Shown here one piece after another: positions 34,078 through 43,494 of a stretch of DNA of 64,000 nt (position 1 is its first letter; the number at the start of each line of letters is the position of its first letter). The notes beneath the pieces were generated by a model. It saw nothing but the letters and a program-made list of their open reading frames with translations. It was not told the DNA's origin and searched no databases. The position numbers were made by a program, and so were the translations under genes. Origin of the DNA: Streptomyces aidingensis (GTDB lineage Bacteria; Actinomycetota; Actinomycetes; Streptomycetales; Streptomycetaceae); contig NZ_FOLM01000003.1 in assembly GCF_900112355.1 (NCBI RefSeq), forward strand, positions 130,274-194,273, written 5' to 3'.

Positions 34078-35768
34078 GACAGGGCCTTGTCGTCGGCGCG
34101 GGCGGCCCAGGCGGCGAACCGCTCGCCCTCGGCGCGCTGGTCCAGATAGCGGCGCAGCACCCGCTCGACATAGTCGGGCAGCTCGGCGGCGGTCACCTTC
34201 AGGCCGCGCACCTTGCGGCCGAAGCCGGGCTCCAGCCCCAGCGAGCCGCCCAGATGCACCTGGTAGCCCTCCACCTGGTTGCCCTCGGCGTCGGTGACGA
34301 GCTGTCCCTTGAGACCGATGTCCGCGATCTGGATACGGGCGCAGGAGTTGGGGCAGCCGTTGATGTTGATGGTGAGCGGCTCGTCGAAGCCGGGCAGCCG
34401 GCGCTCCAGCTCCTCGATCAGGCCGGCGCCGCGGGCCTTGGTCTCGACGATGGCCAGCTTGCAGAACTCGATGCCGGTGCAGGCCATGGTGCCGCGCCGG
34501 AAGGTGCTGGGGCGGGTGGTCAGGCCGAGTGCCTCCAGGCCCTCGACCATGGCCGGAACCTTCTCCTCCGGAACGTCGAGCATGATCATCTTCTGCTCGA
34601 CGGTGGTGCGCAGCCGGCCGGAGCCGCCGGCCTCGGCCAGCTCGGCGATCTTGGCCAGGGTGGCGCCGTCCACCCGGCCGACGGTGGGGGCGAAGCCGAT
34701 GTAGTAGCGGCCGTCGCGCTGGGCGTGCACGCCGATGTGGTCGCGCCAGCGCTGCGCCGGGATCTCGGGGGCCGGGCCGTCGGTCAGCTTCCGCCCGAGG
34801 TACTCGTCCTCCAGGACCTGGCGGAACTTCTCCGCGCCCCAGTCGGCGACCAGGAACTTCAGCCGGGCCCGGTTGCGCAGCCGGCGGTAGCCGTAGTCCC
34901 GGAAGATGGCGACCACGCCCTCGAAGACGTCGGGCACCTCGGCCAGCGGCACCCAGGCGCCCAGCCGCACGCCGAGCTTCGGGTTGGTGGACAGGCCGCC
35001 GCCGACCCACAGGTCGAAGCCGGGGCCCAGTTCCGGGTGGCGCACCCCGACCAGGGAGATGTCGTTGATCTCGTGCGCCACGTCCAGCAGCGGGGAGCCG
35101 GAGATGGCGGACTTGAACTTGCGCGGGAGGTTGGAGTACGCCTTGTTGCCCACCACCCGGCGCTGGATCTCCTCCAGCGCCGGGGTGCCGTCGATGATCT
35201 CGTCGGCGGCGATGCCGGCCACCGGCGAGCCCAGGATCACCCGGGGGGTGTCGCCGCACGCCTCGGTGGTGGACAGCCCGACCGCCTCCAGCCGGCGCCA
35301 GATCTCCGGCACGTCCTCGATGCGGATCCAGTGGTACTGGATGTTCTGCCGGTCGGTGATGTCGGCGGTGCCGCGGGCGAATTCCTGGGAGATCTCGGCG
35401 ATCACCCGCAACTGCCCGGTGGTCAGCCGGCCGCCGTCGATGCGCACCCGCATCATGAAGTACTCGTCGTCCAGCTCCTCCGGCTCCAGGATGGCCGTCT
35501 TCCCGCCGTCGATGCCGGGCCGCCGCTGGGTGTAGAGGCCGTACCAGCGCATCCGTCCCCGCAGGTCGGCGCCGTCGATCGCGTCGAAACCGCGATGGGC
35601 GTAAATCGTCTCAATGCGTGTCCGCACATTGAGACCGTCATCGTCCTTCTTGGTCTGCTCATTGGCGTTGAGCGGGGTGAAGTGCCCGGCCGCCCACTGG
35701 CCCTCGCCACGGTGGCGTCCGGCCTTGCGGCGGGTCGGGGCGACGCGCTTGCTGGAGGTGTCGGCCAT
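34074..35768 (-). CDS. sir: Assimilatory sulfite (or nitrite) reductase, ferredoxin type
   Basis: Six-electron reduction of sulfite to sulfide by sirohaem and a 4Fe-4S cluster. The 564-residue protein has two ferredoxin-like half domains and the cluster/sirohaem motifs 'ACTGIEFCKLA' (near 445) and 'NGCPNSCARIQIAD' (near 485), plus the sirohaem-contacting Arg/Lys of 'RGTADITDRQNIQYHW'. The family includes nitrite reductases with the same motifs; the operon context (cysHDN, chelatase) favours sulfite. The leader peptide and two hairpins lie upstream. CTAAGG precedes the start. Confidence 0.92.
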   Translation of the reverse strand: MADTSSKRVAPTRRKAGRHRGEGQWAAGHFTPLNANEQTKKDDDGLNVRTRIETIYAHRGFDAIDGADLRGRMRWYGLYTQRRPGIDGGKTAILEPEELDDEYFMMRVRIDGGRLTTGQLRVIAEISQEFARGTADITDRQNIQYHWIRIEDVPEIWRRLEAVGLSTTEACGDTPRVILGSPVAGIAADEIIDGTPALEEIQRRVVGNKAYSNLPRKFKSAISGSPLLDVAHEINDISLVGVRHPELGPGFDLWVGGGLSTNPKLGVRLGAWVPLAEVPDVFEGVVAIFRDYGYRRLRNRARLKFLVADWGAEKFRQVLEDEYLGRKLTDGPAPEIPAQRWRDHIGVHAQRDGRYYIGFAPTVGRVDGATLAKIAELAEAGGSGRLRTTVEQKMIMLDVPEEKVPAMVEGLEALGLTTRPSTFRRGTMACTGIEFCKLAIVETKARGAGLIEELERRLPGFDEPLTININGCPNSCARIQIADIGLKGQLVTDAEGNQVEGYQVHLGGSLGLEPGFGRKVRGLKVTAAELPDYVERVLRRYLDQRAEGERFAAWAARADDKALS

Positions 35769-35818
35769 GGCGGTGAGCTGTCCTTAGGTCGGCATCGGGG
35801 CGCGGGTCGGCGCTGATC

Positions 35819-35921
35819 TGCGCTTGAGCAGCGCAAAGGCAGGCCGGAAGGGCGGGGGAGGGGCTGTCCGAGCGGGTGTGCGGCGGGCGTGCGCGGCGGT
35901 GCCGGGCTCGTTCAGCGAGCC
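35819..35921 (-). promoter_or_regulatory. Two hairpins downstream of the leader peptide (attenuator candidate)
   Basis: Read on the reverse strand: hairpin 1 (35905-35921) is GGCTCG / CGAGCC with a CTGAA loop and contains the stop codon of the leader peptide. Hairpin 2 (35819-35835) is TGCGCT / AGCGCA with a GCTCA loop and lies about 51 nt before the reductase start. A ribosome paused on the leader would cover hairpin 1, so cysteine-dependent control is plausible; not demonstrated. Confidence 0.5.
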
Positions 35922-35995
35922 TGACACATGGCGCTGGACATGCGGCCGAGGTCGACGTGGCGCCGACTCACCAAGGCGATTCCAGCTTCAGACAT
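35912..35995 (-). CDS. Cysteine-containing leader peptide of the sulfur operon
   Basis: A 27-codon reading frame, MSEAGIALVSRRH then VDLGRMSSAMCQAR. It matches the 'LVSRRHVDLGRMSSA-C' pattern that recurs before sulfur-assimilation genes of actinobacteria and is annotated there as a putative leader peptide. The Cys codon (TGT) is four codons before the stop. A shorter form could start at the GTG in 'VSRRH', which has an AGCTGGAA ribosome-like site. Ribosome stalling at the Cys codon when cysteinyl-tRNA is scarce would alter the hairpins downstream and so control the reductase operon (established for similar mycobacterial leaders; inference here). Confidence 0.8.
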   Translation of the reverse strand: MSEAGIALVSRRHVDLGRMSSAMCQAR

Positions 35996-36087
35996 GACAG
36001 GAAGATTCGCACGGCGAGGCCGATGAGTCCACCGTTATCCGCAATGCGGACAAAGAAATCCTGAATAGTGAGACGCTGTGGTGCGGG

Positions 36088-36654
36088 TCACAGAGTGTCG
36101 GCGTTTGGTGGCGGGGTGACCTCGGTGCGGGTGTCACGGAGCCGGAAGCCGCGCCGCAGATAGTTCTCCAGGGCGTGCGGGCCGTCCAGGGAGCAGGTGT
36201 GCACCCGGACCCGGCGGGTGGCCGGGCGCTCCGGCCGGCGCAGGGCCAGATCCCAGGCGCGGGCCGTGCCGAAGGAGAGCAGATGGCCGCCGATCCGGCG
36301 GCCCCGGAAGGCCGGCAGCAGCCCGAAGTAGGCGATCTCCACCACGCCGTCGTCCTGGCCGGCCAGCTCGATGTATCCGGCCGGGGTCCCGCGTTCATAC
36401 GCCACCCACATCTCGGTACCCGGACGGCCCAGGGCCCGGGCCCACTCCGCGGGCGTCCAGGACAGCCGGTCGGTCCAGGCCACATCGCCGCCCACCGCGG
36501 TGTAGAGAAAGCGGCCGAACTCGGGGCTGGGCACCTCGGCGCGGACGATCCGCACCCCGGCGGGCTCCGGGCCGCGGGCGGGGGAGAGGTCCTCCGGCGC
36601 GGTCTGCTCCAGATACCAGGTGGTCACGGCATCGCCGGTACGGGTGGTGCGCAT
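36088..36654 (-). CDS. GNAT-family N-acetyltransferase
   Basis: A 188-residue cytosolic enzyme of the GNAT fold that would transfer acetyl from acetyl-CoA to an amine. The acetyl-CoA loop is seen in 'VVEIAYFGLLPAFRGRRIGGHLL' (the R/Q-x-x-G-x-G/A pattern as RGRRIGG), and the C-terminal 'LDGPHALENYLRRGFRL' helix-strand is typical. The substrate is not identifiable. The ATG at 36654 is preferred over one 39 nt further upstream. It ends about 90 nt upstream of the sulfur leader on the same strand but has no visible tie to that operon. Confidence 0.88.
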   Translation of the reverse strand: MRTTRTGDAVTTWYLEQTAPEDLSPARGPEPAGVRIVRAEVPSPEFGRFLYTAVGGDVAWTDRLSWTPAEWARALGRPGTEMWVAYERGTPAGYIELAGQDDGVVEIAYFGLLPAFRGRRIGGHLLSFGTARAWDLALRRPERPATRRVRVHTCSLDGPHALENYLRRGFRLRDTRTEVTPPPNADTL

Positions 36655-36773
36655 GCGGCCCATCCCACCACACCGTTCCGGGCCCGTGCGCACCGCGTCG
36701 TTCCGGCGCTGTCCCGGGGGCTGTCCCGGTGGTTGTCTTTCCCCACCGCGCGCCGCCCCACGCGCGCGCCGCC

Positions 36774-36804
36774 CGGCCCCGGCGGCGGGGCGCCGCCGGG
36801 GCCG
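36774..36804. terminator. Perfect 14-bp hairpin after the 37941-36827 pair
   Basis: CGGCCCCGGCGGCG and its exact complement flank a GGG loop. It is placed just downstream of the last gene of the two-gene operon on the reverse strand and upstream of the GNAT gene. Confidence 0.75.
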
Positions 36805-36826
36805 GGCGGGCGGCCTGCGGCCGTGG

Positions 36827-37204
36827 TCAGACCCGGGTCAGCCGCTCCACCGCGGAACGGTAGTGCAGCAGCGCGGTGCGCTGGTGCTCGGTGCCCGGCC
36901 GGACACCGCCGCCGTCGCCGTCACCGTCGGTGCCGCCGTGCCACTCGGCGCGCAGCGCGCGCCGCTGCTCGGCCAGCGAGTCCTGGACGCACCGCACGGT
37001 CTCCTCCAGCAGTTCGTCGGCGCGGGCCACGGACTCCTCGGGGCTGTCCACAAAGCCCTGCACCGCCTCGTGCAGCCGGCGGCGCAGCTCCTCGGCGCGG
37101 TCCGGCGCCACCAGCCGGCCGTTTCCTGCGGGCTCGGCGGGCTCGGCGGGCTCGGCCCCGGCGGGGCCGGTGGTGCGGTACTCCCAGGCGTCCGGGGTGT
37201 TCAT
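36827..37204 (-). CDS. Small helical protein, coupled to 37201-37941
   Basis: A 125-residue soluble protein, rich in Glu, Arg and Ala. Its core 'FVDSPEESVARADELLEETV' and 'HQRTALLHYRSAVERLT' resembles a helical segment in the preceding gene product ('FVEWPDAAVAEADHLLTQLV', 'EHVDGYRRVHAL'). The two proteins therefore share a domain of about 65 residues interrupted by variable Gly/Asp filler. Its start overlaps the upstream stop (ATGA). I do not recognise a named family. The shared domain suggests a hetero-complex or duplication (inference). Confidence 0.75.
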   Translation of the reverse strand: MNTPDAWEYRTTGPAGAEPAEPAEPAGNGRLVAPDRAEELRRRLHEAVQGFVDSPEESVARADELLEETVRCVQDSLAEQRRALRAEWHGGTDGDGDGGGVRPGTEHQRTALLHYRSAVERLTRV

Positions 37205-37941
37205 CGCGGGCCTCCCTCTGTTCCGGCGCCGGTGCCGGTGCGCGGCGCGGGTTCCTGTTCCCGGTCCTGCTTCCTGCGGTGCTGCCTGCCGTCGCGGTGC
37301 CAGGGCGCCCGCAGCCGGGCGAGCACCGCGGTGCCCCGGTGGCCGTGGTGGCCGTTGTCGGCGGCCTCCGGGCGGTCGTCCGGGTCCCGGTCCTCCGGCT
37401 GCGGTTCCACCAGGTCCTCGAACAGCTCGCGGGCCCCGATCATGGCCTCGCGCAGTTCCTCGGTGCCCATGCCGCCGGCGCCGCCGTGGCCGCGCCCGGC
37501 CAGGGCGTGCACCCGGCGGTAGCCGTCGACATGCTCCGGGTGGTGCACCGAGAGCGCCGCGACCTGCTGCTCATGCGCCTCGGCCGGGTAGCCGCGGTCG
37601 TGCACCAGCTGCGTCAGCAGATGATCGGCCTCGGCCACGGCCGCGTCCGGCCACTCCACGAAGCGCTGCTGGACCTCGCTCCAGCGCACCTGGTAGCGGC
37701 GGCGGTCGGCGGGTGACAGGGGCAGCGGGTGCAGCCGGCCGTGGTGGCGCAGCCGGTCGGCCAGTTCGCGGCGGGCGGCGCCCTCGTCGCCGCCGTGCCG
37801 CCGTACCGTCCGGTCGTACTCGGGGCCGAACCGGCGGCGCAGATTTCCGCGGGAGCTCCGCAGCAGTGGCCGGGGCAGCGCGAACGCCAGGACGACGGCG
37901 GCCAGGACGGCCAGCACAATGATCCATTCCAGTGCGGACAT
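37201..37941 (-). CDS. Membrane-anchored helical protein of unknown function
   Basis: A 246-residue protein with an N-terminal membrane anchor (residues about 3-25, 'ALEWIIVLAVLAAVVLAFAL'), a basic segment ('SSRGNLRRRFGPEYDRTVRRHGG'), a helical domain of about 100 residues and a charged, His/Arg-rich C-terminal tail. 'FGPEYDRTV' with 'RRELADRLRHH' is a pattern seen in streptomycete conserved hypotheticals of similar length. The ATG at 37941 has GAAAGG upstream. It is coupled to the next gene, with which it shares a helical motif. Confidence 0.78.
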   Translation of the reverse strand: MSALEWIIVLAVLAAVVLAFALPRPLLRSSRGNLRRRFGPEYDRTVRRHGGDEGAARRELADRLRHHGRLHPLPLSPADRRRYQVRWSEVQQRFVEWPDAAVAEADHLLTQLVHDRGYPAEAHEQQVAALSVHHPEHVDGYRRVHALAGRGHGGAGGMGTEELREAMIGARELFEDLVEPQPEDRDPDDRPEAADNGHHGHRGTAVLARLRAPWHRDGRQHRRKQDREQEPAPRTGTGAGTEGGPR

Positions 37942-38219
37942 GACATGCCTTTCGGCGTGATCCGGTTGTGCGGTCTTGGCTGTTCCTCTCCCGAGCGGCT
38001 TACCGGCTGCCGGATCGTCAAACATTTATCCGCTTATGTCCGTTTGTCCGGTCCGGTTCGGCTCCGGTGCGCGCCGCCCGCGCGGCCGTGCCCCGGGCCC
38101 GCCGGGAAGGGCTCTGCTCCGGGGCTTCACCAGCCGGGGTATGAGGCAGCTCACACTCCCCGGCGGGTCTGCCCAGCGCGAAGTCCGCGCAGGCCGGAGC
38201 GGGTTCCGCAGAACGGCCC

Positions 38220-38257
38220 CGGCCCCGGTGGGGCCTTTCGGCCCCGCACCGGGGCCG
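38220..38257. terminator. Long GC hairpin upstream of adhE
   Basis: CGGCCCCGGTGGGGC pairs with GCCCCGCACCGGGGCCG with a single bulge around a CTTTCG loop. It lies about 94 nt before adhE on its own strand, so it could be a terminator insulating adhE or part of a transcribed leader. Confidence 0.5.
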
Positions 38258-38294
38258 TTCGCGGCGCGCGCCCGGCCCCGGCCACGGCGTGCAA

Positions 38295-38315
38295 TGAATG
38301 CGACAGGTTCATTCA
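38295..38315. promoter_or_regulatory. Inverted repeat TGAATG-N9-CATTCA before adhE
   Basis: Perfect 6-bp arms with a 9-nt spacer, 36 bp upstream of the adhE start. This is a typical place for an operator; the protein that would bind is unknown. It does not match the Rex operator (TTGTGAA-N4-TTCACAA). Confidence 0.45.
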
Positions 38316-38350
38316 CCTGACGCACACCCGCGACAGCAGAGGTGATCGTG

Positions 38351-41056
38351 ATGGCACAGGCCCCTGCCGGCTCCGCCGCCAAGGCCGTCCGGCCGGGCGA
38401 GCCCGCGGCCGGACCGGCGGCGCCGGCGCAGGACCAGGAGACCGCCCGGACCGTGGACGGTCTGGTCACCGGCGCCCTGAAGGCCCTGCACGACTTCGAG
38501 TCCTTCACCCAGGAGCAGGTGGATCACATCGTGGCCAAGGCGTCGCTGGCGGCACTTGCCCAGCACGACGAACTGGCCCGGCTGGCCGTGGCGGAGACCG
38601 GGCGCGGCGTGTTCGAGGACAAGGCGGTGAAGAACATCTTCGCCTGCGAACACGTCACCCACTCCATGGCCGGGCTCAAGACGGTGGGCATCGTCGCCCG
38701 GGACGAGCTGAACGGCATCACCGAGATCGCCGAGCCGGTCGGCGTGGTGGCGGCCCTCACCCCGGTCACCAACCCGACCTCCACGACCGTCTTCAAGGCG
38801 CTGATCGCGCTCAAGACCCGCAACCCCGTGATTTTCGCCTTCCACCCCTCCGCCCAGCGGTGCAGCGCCGAAGCCGCCCGCATCGTCCGCGACGCCGCCA
38901 TCGCCGCCGGCGCCCCCGCCCACTGCGTGCAGTGGATCGAGCACCCCTCCCTGGAGGCCACCGGCCACCTGATGCACCACGACGGCGTCGCCGTCATCCT
39001 GGCCACCGGCGGCAACGCCATGGTCAAGGCCGCCTACTCCTGCGGCAAACCCGCGCTGGGGGTGGGCGCCGGCAACGTCCCGGCCTATCTCCACAAGTCC
39101 GCCAGTCCGGCCCGCGCGGTCAACGACATCGTGCTCTCCAAGTCCTTCGACAACGGCATGATCTGCGCCTCCGAACAGGCCGTGATCCTGGACCGGGAGG
39201 TCTACGGGGAGAGCATGCGGGAGTTCCGCAGGCTCTACTGCCATGTGGTCAACGCCCGGGAGAAGGCCAAGCTGGAGAAGCTGCTGTTCGGCGTGACCGC
39301 CGGCGGCACCAACTGCGCCGGGGCGAAGCTCAACCCGGACATCGTGGGCCGCTCCGCGCAGTGGATCGCCGAACAGGCCGGCTTCTCCGTCCCCGAGGAC
39401 ACCACCGTGCTGCTCGCCGAGTGCGCCGAGGCCGGACCGGCCGAGCCGCTCACCCGGGAGAAGCTCTCCCCGGTGCTGGCCGTGCTGCGGGCCCGGGACA
39501 CCGACCACGGCATCCGGCTGGCCGAGCAGATGGTGGAGTTCGACGGCCTCGGCCACAGCGCGGTCATCCACACCGAGGACGAGGAGCTGGCCGAGGAGTT
39601 CGGCAAGCGCGTCAAGGCGGTCCGGATCATCGCCAACGCGCCCAGCTCGCTGGGCGGGGTGGGGGACGTCTACAACGCCTTCCTGCCGTCCATGACCCTG
39701 GGCTGCGGCTCCTACGGCCGCAACTCCGTCTCCGACAACGTCACCGCGGTCAACCTGCTCAACATCAAGCGGATCGGACGGCGCAACACCAACATGCAGT
39801 GGTTCAAGGTCCCGCCCCGGATCTACTTCGAGCGCAACTCCCTGAAGTACCTGGGCACCATGGCCGGGCTGCACAGGGTCACCATCGTGACCGACCGGAC
39901 CATGGACCGCCTCGGCGTGCTGGACAAGGTCAAGGACATCCTGCGGTCCCGCCCGGAGCCCGTGCATCTCCAGATCATCGACGACGTCGAGCCCAACCCG
40001 GAACTGGCCACCGTCGAACGCGGCGCGGCGAGGATGCGGGAGTTCGGCCCGGACACCATCGTGGCCCTCGGCGGCGGCTCCCCGATCGACGCCGCCAAGG
40101 TGATGTGGCTGATGTACGAGCACCCCGAGGTGGCCTTCGCGGACACCAAGGAGAAGTTCTTCGACATCCGCAAGCGGGCCTTCACGTTCCCCCCGCTGGG
40201 CGAGAAAGCCAGGCTGGTCGCCGTTCCCACCACCTCCGGGACCGGCGCCGAGGTCACCCCCTTCGCGGTCATCTCCGACCCGGAGGCGGCCAAGAAGTAC
40301 CCGCTGGCGGACTACGCGCTGACCCCGGACGTGGCCATCGTCGACCCGGTGCTGGCCATGACCCTGCCTCCGGTGGTCACCGCGGACTCCGGCTTCGACG
40401 CCCTCACCCACGCCACCGAGGCGTATGTCTCGGTCTACGCCAACGACTACACCGACGGCCTCTGCCTCCAGGCCATCAAGCTGATCTTCGGGAACCTGGA
40501 GCGCTGCGTCACCCACGGCGGCGAGGACCCGGTGGCGCGGGAGAAGATGCACAACGCCTCCACGGTGGCCGGCATGGCCTTCGCCAACGCCTTCCTCGGG
40601 CTGGTGCACGCCATGGCCCACACCCTGGGCAACACCTTCCACGTGGCGCACGGCCGCACCAACGCGCTGCTGCTGCCGCATGTGATCCGGTACAACGGCC
40701 GCATCCCGCGCAAGCTCACCGGCTGGCCGAAGTACGAGACCTACCGGGCGCACGAGCGTTACCAGCAGATCGCGGCCATGCTCGGGCTGCCCGCCGCCAC
40801 CCCCGAGGAGGGCGTGGAATCCTACGCCCGCGCCGTGGAGGACCTGCGCGCCCGCTGCGGCATCCCCGGCTCCTTCCGGGCCGCCGGCATCGACGAGCAG
40901 GAGTTCCTCGACGCCCTGCCGCAGCAGGCCCGCAACGCCTACTCCGACCAGTGCGCACCCGCCAACCCCCGGATGCCGGTGCTCGCCGACATGGAGCGGC
41001 TGATGCGCCACGCCTACTACGGACACGCCGGCAGCGCCGCCGGCGCCGGCGGATGA
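38351..41056 (+). CDS. adhE: Bifunctional acetaldehyde-CoA / alcohol dehydrogenase AdhE
   Basis: Converts acetyl-CoA to acetaldehyde and then to ethanol, oxidising two NADH; it forms long helical spirosomes. The 901-residue protein has an N-terminal aldehyde dehydrogenase half (about 30-450, catalytic Cys in '[13 protein letters not shown]') and a C-terminal iron alcohol dehydrogenase half (about 470-895). The latter has '[19 protein letters not shown]', '[12 protein letters not shown]' and metal ligands in '[22 protein letters not shown]'. The linker '[16 protein letters not shown]' is typical of AdhE. ATG at 38351 with AGAGGTG. pflB and pflA follow, so this is a fermentation module. Codon use is as GC-rich as the neighbours. 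Confidence 0.97.
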   Translation: MAQAPAGSAAKAVRPGEPAAGPAAPAQDQETARTVDGLVTGALKALHDFESFTQEQVDHIVAKASLAALAQHDELARLAVAETGRGVFEDKAVKNIFACEHVTHSMAGLKTVGIVARDELNGITEIAEPVGVVAALTPVTNPTSTTVFKALIALKTRNPVIFAFHPSAQRCSAEAARIVRDAAIAAGAPAHCVQWIEHPSLEATGHLMHHDGVAVILATGGNAMVKAAYSCGKPALGVGAGNVPAYLHKSASPARAVNDIVLSKSFDNGMICASEQAVILDREVYGESMREFRRLYCHVVNAREKAKLEKLLFGVTAGGTNCAGAKLNPDIVGRSAQWIAEQAGFSVPEDTTVLLAECAEAGPAEPLTREKLSPVLAVLRARDTDHGIRLAEQMVEFDGLGHSAVIHTEDEELAEEFGKRVKAVRIIANAPSSLGGVGDVYNAFLPSMTLGCGSYGRNSVSDNVTAVNLLNIKRIGRRNTNMQWFKVPPRIYFERNSLKYLGTMAGLHRVTIVTDRTMDRLGVLDKVKDILRSRPEPVHLQIIDDVEPNPELATVERGAARMREFGPDTIVALGGGSPIDAAKVMWLMYEHPEVAFADTKEKFFDIRKRAFTFPPLGEKARLVAVPTTSGTGAEVTPFAVISDPEAAKKYPLADYALTPDVAIVDPVLAMTLPPVVTADSGFDALTHATEAYVSVYANDYTDGLCLQAIKLIFGNLERCVTHGGEDPVAREKMHNASTVAGMAFANAFLGLVHAMAHTLGNTFHVAHGRTNALLLPHVIRYNGRIPRKLTGWPKYETYRAHERYQQIAAMLGLPAATPEEGVESYARAVEDLRARCGIPGSFRAAGIDEQEFLDALPQQARNAYSDQCAPANPRMPVLADMERLMRHAYYGHAGSAAGAGG

Positions 41057-41080
41057 CCCCGGCGGCCGGCCACAGCCGGA

Positions 41081-41120
41081 GCCGACCGCACACCGAGCCG
41101 ACCGCACACCGAGCCGACCG
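41081..41120. repeat. 16-bp tandem repeat between adhE and pflB
   Basis: Two and a half head-to-tail copies of GCCGACCGCACACCGA in the 100-bp spacer between the two genes. Function unknown; likely replication slippage in a spacer. Confidence 0.8.
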
Positions 41121-41156
41121 GCCACAAGCCGGCGGCGGCAACAGGAGACCTCAGCC

Positions 41157-43415
41157 ATGACCACACAGCCCACCGAGGTGGCCCGCGACCGCGGAGCCTG
41201 GGACCGCTTCCGGGGCGGACTGTGGCGGGACGCCATCGACGTCCGCGACTTCATCCAGCAGAACTACACCCCCTACACCGGTGACGCCTCCTTCCTGACC
41301 GGCCCCACCGAGCGCACCGAGGCGGTGTGGCGGCGGCTGTCCGCCCTCTTCCCCGAGGAGCGCCAGTACGGCGTCTACGACGTGGACGTGTCCACCCCCT
41401 CCGCCATCACCGCCTTCCCGCCCGGCTACATCGACAAGGAGAAGGAGCTGATCGTCGGCCTGCAGACCGATGTGCCGCTGAAGCGGGCCATCATGCCGGG
41501 CGGCGGCTGGCGGATGGTGGAGGCCGCGCTCCGGGCGTACCACTACCGGCCGGACGAGCGGATCAAGGAGATCTACACCAAGTACCGCAAGACCCACAAC
41601 GACGGGGTCTTCGACGCCTACACCCCCGAAATCCGGGCCTGCCGCTCGGCCGGGCTGATCACCGGCCTGCCCGACGCCTACGGCCGCGGCCGGATCATCG
41701 GCGACTACCGCCGGGTCGCGCTCTACGGCGTGGACCGGCTGATCGCCGACAAGCAGCAGGACAAGGAACACCTCAACAGCCAGTGGGCCACCGACGAGGT
41801 GATCCGGGACCGCGAGGAGACCGCCGAGCAGATCCGGGCGCTGCGCGAGCTCAGGGAGATGGCGGCCGGCTACGGATACGACATCGCCGGCCCGGCCGTC
41901 ACCGCCCGCGAGGCCGTGCAGTGGCTGTACTTCGGCTATCTGGCGGCGGTGAAGGAGCAGAACGGCGCGGCCATGTCCATCGGCCGCATCGACGCCTTCC
42001 TGGACATCTACCTCCAGCGGGACCTGGACCGCGGCCTGCTCACCGAGACCGGGGCCCAGGAACTGATCGACGACTTCGTGATCAAGCTGCGGATCGTGCG
42101 TTTCCTGCGCACCCCGGAGTACAACGAGCTCTACTCCGGCGACCCCACCTGGGTCACCTGGTCCCTGGCCGGCATCGGCGAGGACGGCCGCCCGCTGGTC
42201 ACCCGCACCGCCTTCCGGGCGCTGCGGACCCTGTACAACCTGGGGCCGGCCCCCGAGCCCAACCTCACCGTGTTCTGGTCCCCGCGGCTGCCGGAGGGCT
42301 TCAAGTCCTTCGCCGCCAAGGTGGCCATCGACACCAGCGCCCTGCAGTTCGAGTCCGACGAGCTGATGCGGCCCAAGTACGGCGACGACACCGCCATCGC
42401 CTGCTGCGTCTCGGCCATGGCCATGGGCAGGCAGATGCAGTTCTTCGGCGCCCGGGTCAATGTCGCCAAGGCCCTGCTCTACGCCGTCAACGGCGGGCGG
42501 GACGAGAACACCGGCGAGCTGGTGGTGCCCGGCTTCCAGCCGCTGACCGGGGAGTACCTGGACTACCAGCAGGTCGCGGCGGCCTACGACGCCATGCTGG
42601 AATGGCTGGCCAAGACCTATGTGCACGCGCTCAACGTCATTCACTACATGCACGACAAGTACGCCTACGAGCGCATCGAGATGGCGCTGCACGACCGGGA
42701 GGTCCTGCGCACCATGGCCTGCGGCATCGCCGGTCTGTCGGTGGCGGTGGACTCCCTCTCGGCCATCAGGCACGCCCGGGTCAAGGTCATCCGGGACGCC
42801 ACCGGACTGGCCGTGGACTACGAGGTGCAGGGCGAGTACCCGGCCTTCGGCAACAACGACCAGCGGGCGGACACCCTGGCCGAGCAGCTGGTCCACGGCT
42901 TCATGGCCAAGCTGCGCAGGCACCCCGCCTACCGGAACGCGGTGCACACCCAGTCGGTGCTCACCATCACCTCCAACATCGTCTACGGCAAGAAGACCGG
43001 CAACACCCCGGACGGGCGGCGGGCGGGCACCCCGTTCGCCCCCGGTGCCAACCCGGTGAACGGCCGCGACCGGCACGGCTACATCGCCTCCTCGCTGTCC
43101 GTGGCCAGGATCTCCTACGACGACGCGGAGGACGGCATCTCGCTGACCAACACCATCACCCCGGACGCCCTCGGACGTACCGAGGAGGAACGGATCGGCA
43201 ACCTCACCGGGGTGCTGGACGGCTACGCCGAGAGCAACGGCTTCCACATGAACGTCAACGTCCTGGACGAGGCCATGCTGCGGGACGCCATGGCACACCC
43301 CGAGAACCACCCGCAGCTGACCATCCGGGTCAGCGGCTACGCGGTCAACTTCGTCCGGCTCACCAGGGAACAGCAGCTGGACGTGATCAACCGCACCTTC
43401 CACGGCCGGCTGTGA
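41157..43415 (+). CDS. pflB: Pyruvate formate-lyase (formate C-acetyltransferase) PflB
   Basis: A glycyl-radical enzyme that splits pyruvate with CoA to acetyl-CoA and formate under anoxia. The 752-residue protein is nearly the size of E. coli PflB (760). The two catalytic cysteines are Cys416-Cys417 (AIACCVSAM; 418-419 in E. coli). The radical glycine is Gly727 in 'RVSGYAVNF' (734 in E. coli). 'PGRIDAF'-like '[17 protein letters not shown]', '[15 protein letters not shown]' -like and the C-terminal '[12 protein letters not shown]' are all conserved, so it should be active. AGGAG precedes the ATG. The radical is destroyed by oxygen, which is notable in this aerobic lineage. Confidence 0.97.
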   Translation: MTTQPTEVARDRGAWDRFRGGLWRDAIDVRDFIQQNYTPYTGDASFLTGPTERTEAVWRRLSALFPEERQYGVYDVDVSTPSAITAFPPGYIDKEKELIVGLQTDVPLKRAIMPGGGWRMVEAALRAYHYRPDERIKEIYTKYRKTHNDGVFDAYTPEIRACRSAGLITGLPDAYGRGRIIGDYRRVALYGVDRLIADKQQDKEHLNSQWATDEVIRDREETAEQIRALRELREMAAGYGYDIAGPAVTAREAVQWLYFGYLAAVKEQNGAAMSIGRIDAFLDIYLQRDLDRGLLTETGAQELIDDFVIKLRIVRFLRTPEYNELYSGDPTWVTWSLAGIGEDGRPLVTRTAFRALRTLYNLGPAPEPNLTVFWSPRLPEGFKSFAAKVAIDTSALQFESDELMRPKYGDDTAIACCVSAMAMGRQMQFFGARVNVAKALLYAVNGGRDENTGELVVPGFQPLTGEYLDYQQVAAAYDAMLEWLAKTYVHALNVIHYMHDKYAYERIEMALHDREVLRTMACGIAGLSVAVDSLSAIRHARVKVIRDATGLAVDYEVQGEYPAFGNNDQRADTLAEQLVHGFMAKLRRHPAYRNAVHTQSVLTITSNIVYGKKTGNTPDGRRAGTPFAPGANPVNGRDRHGYIASSLSVARISYDDAEDGISLTNTITPDALGRTEEERIGNLTGVLDGYAESNGFHMNVNVLDEAMLRDAMAHPENHPQLTIRVSGYAVNFVRLTREQQLDVINRTFHGRL

Positions 43416-43494
43416 CGGCCGGCCGGCACACGGACCGGGCCGGCCCACGGCTCACCGGCACGGGACCGGACCGGAACGGAACGAAAGGACCGTG

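Larger units (their letters stand above)
37942..38350. other. Intergenic region between divergent 37941 gene and adhE
   Basis: About 410 bp with no convincing gene. It must hold the promoters of the reverse-strand pair (near 37950-38050, AT-richer 'CATTTATCCGCTTATG') and of adhE. It contains a long GC hairpin (38220-38257) and a TGAATG/CATTCA inverted repeat (38295-38315). A TGAG-N4-CTCA element at 38142-38153 is too short to interpret. Confidence 0.7.

Noticed and set aside
38295..38315. Rex redox operator before adhE
   Set aside because: The arms TGAATG/CATTCA do not match the Rex consensus in sequence or spacing.
38309..41254. Very long antisense frame opposite adhE (about 980 codons)
   Set aside because: It mirrors the coding frame with Gly/Val/Arg/His-rich low-complexity sequence and no domain. 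Such frames are expected opposite GC-rich genes.
41151..43448. Long antisense frame opposite pflB
   Set aside because: Same reason: the plus strand has a fully conserved PflB with catalytic residues.
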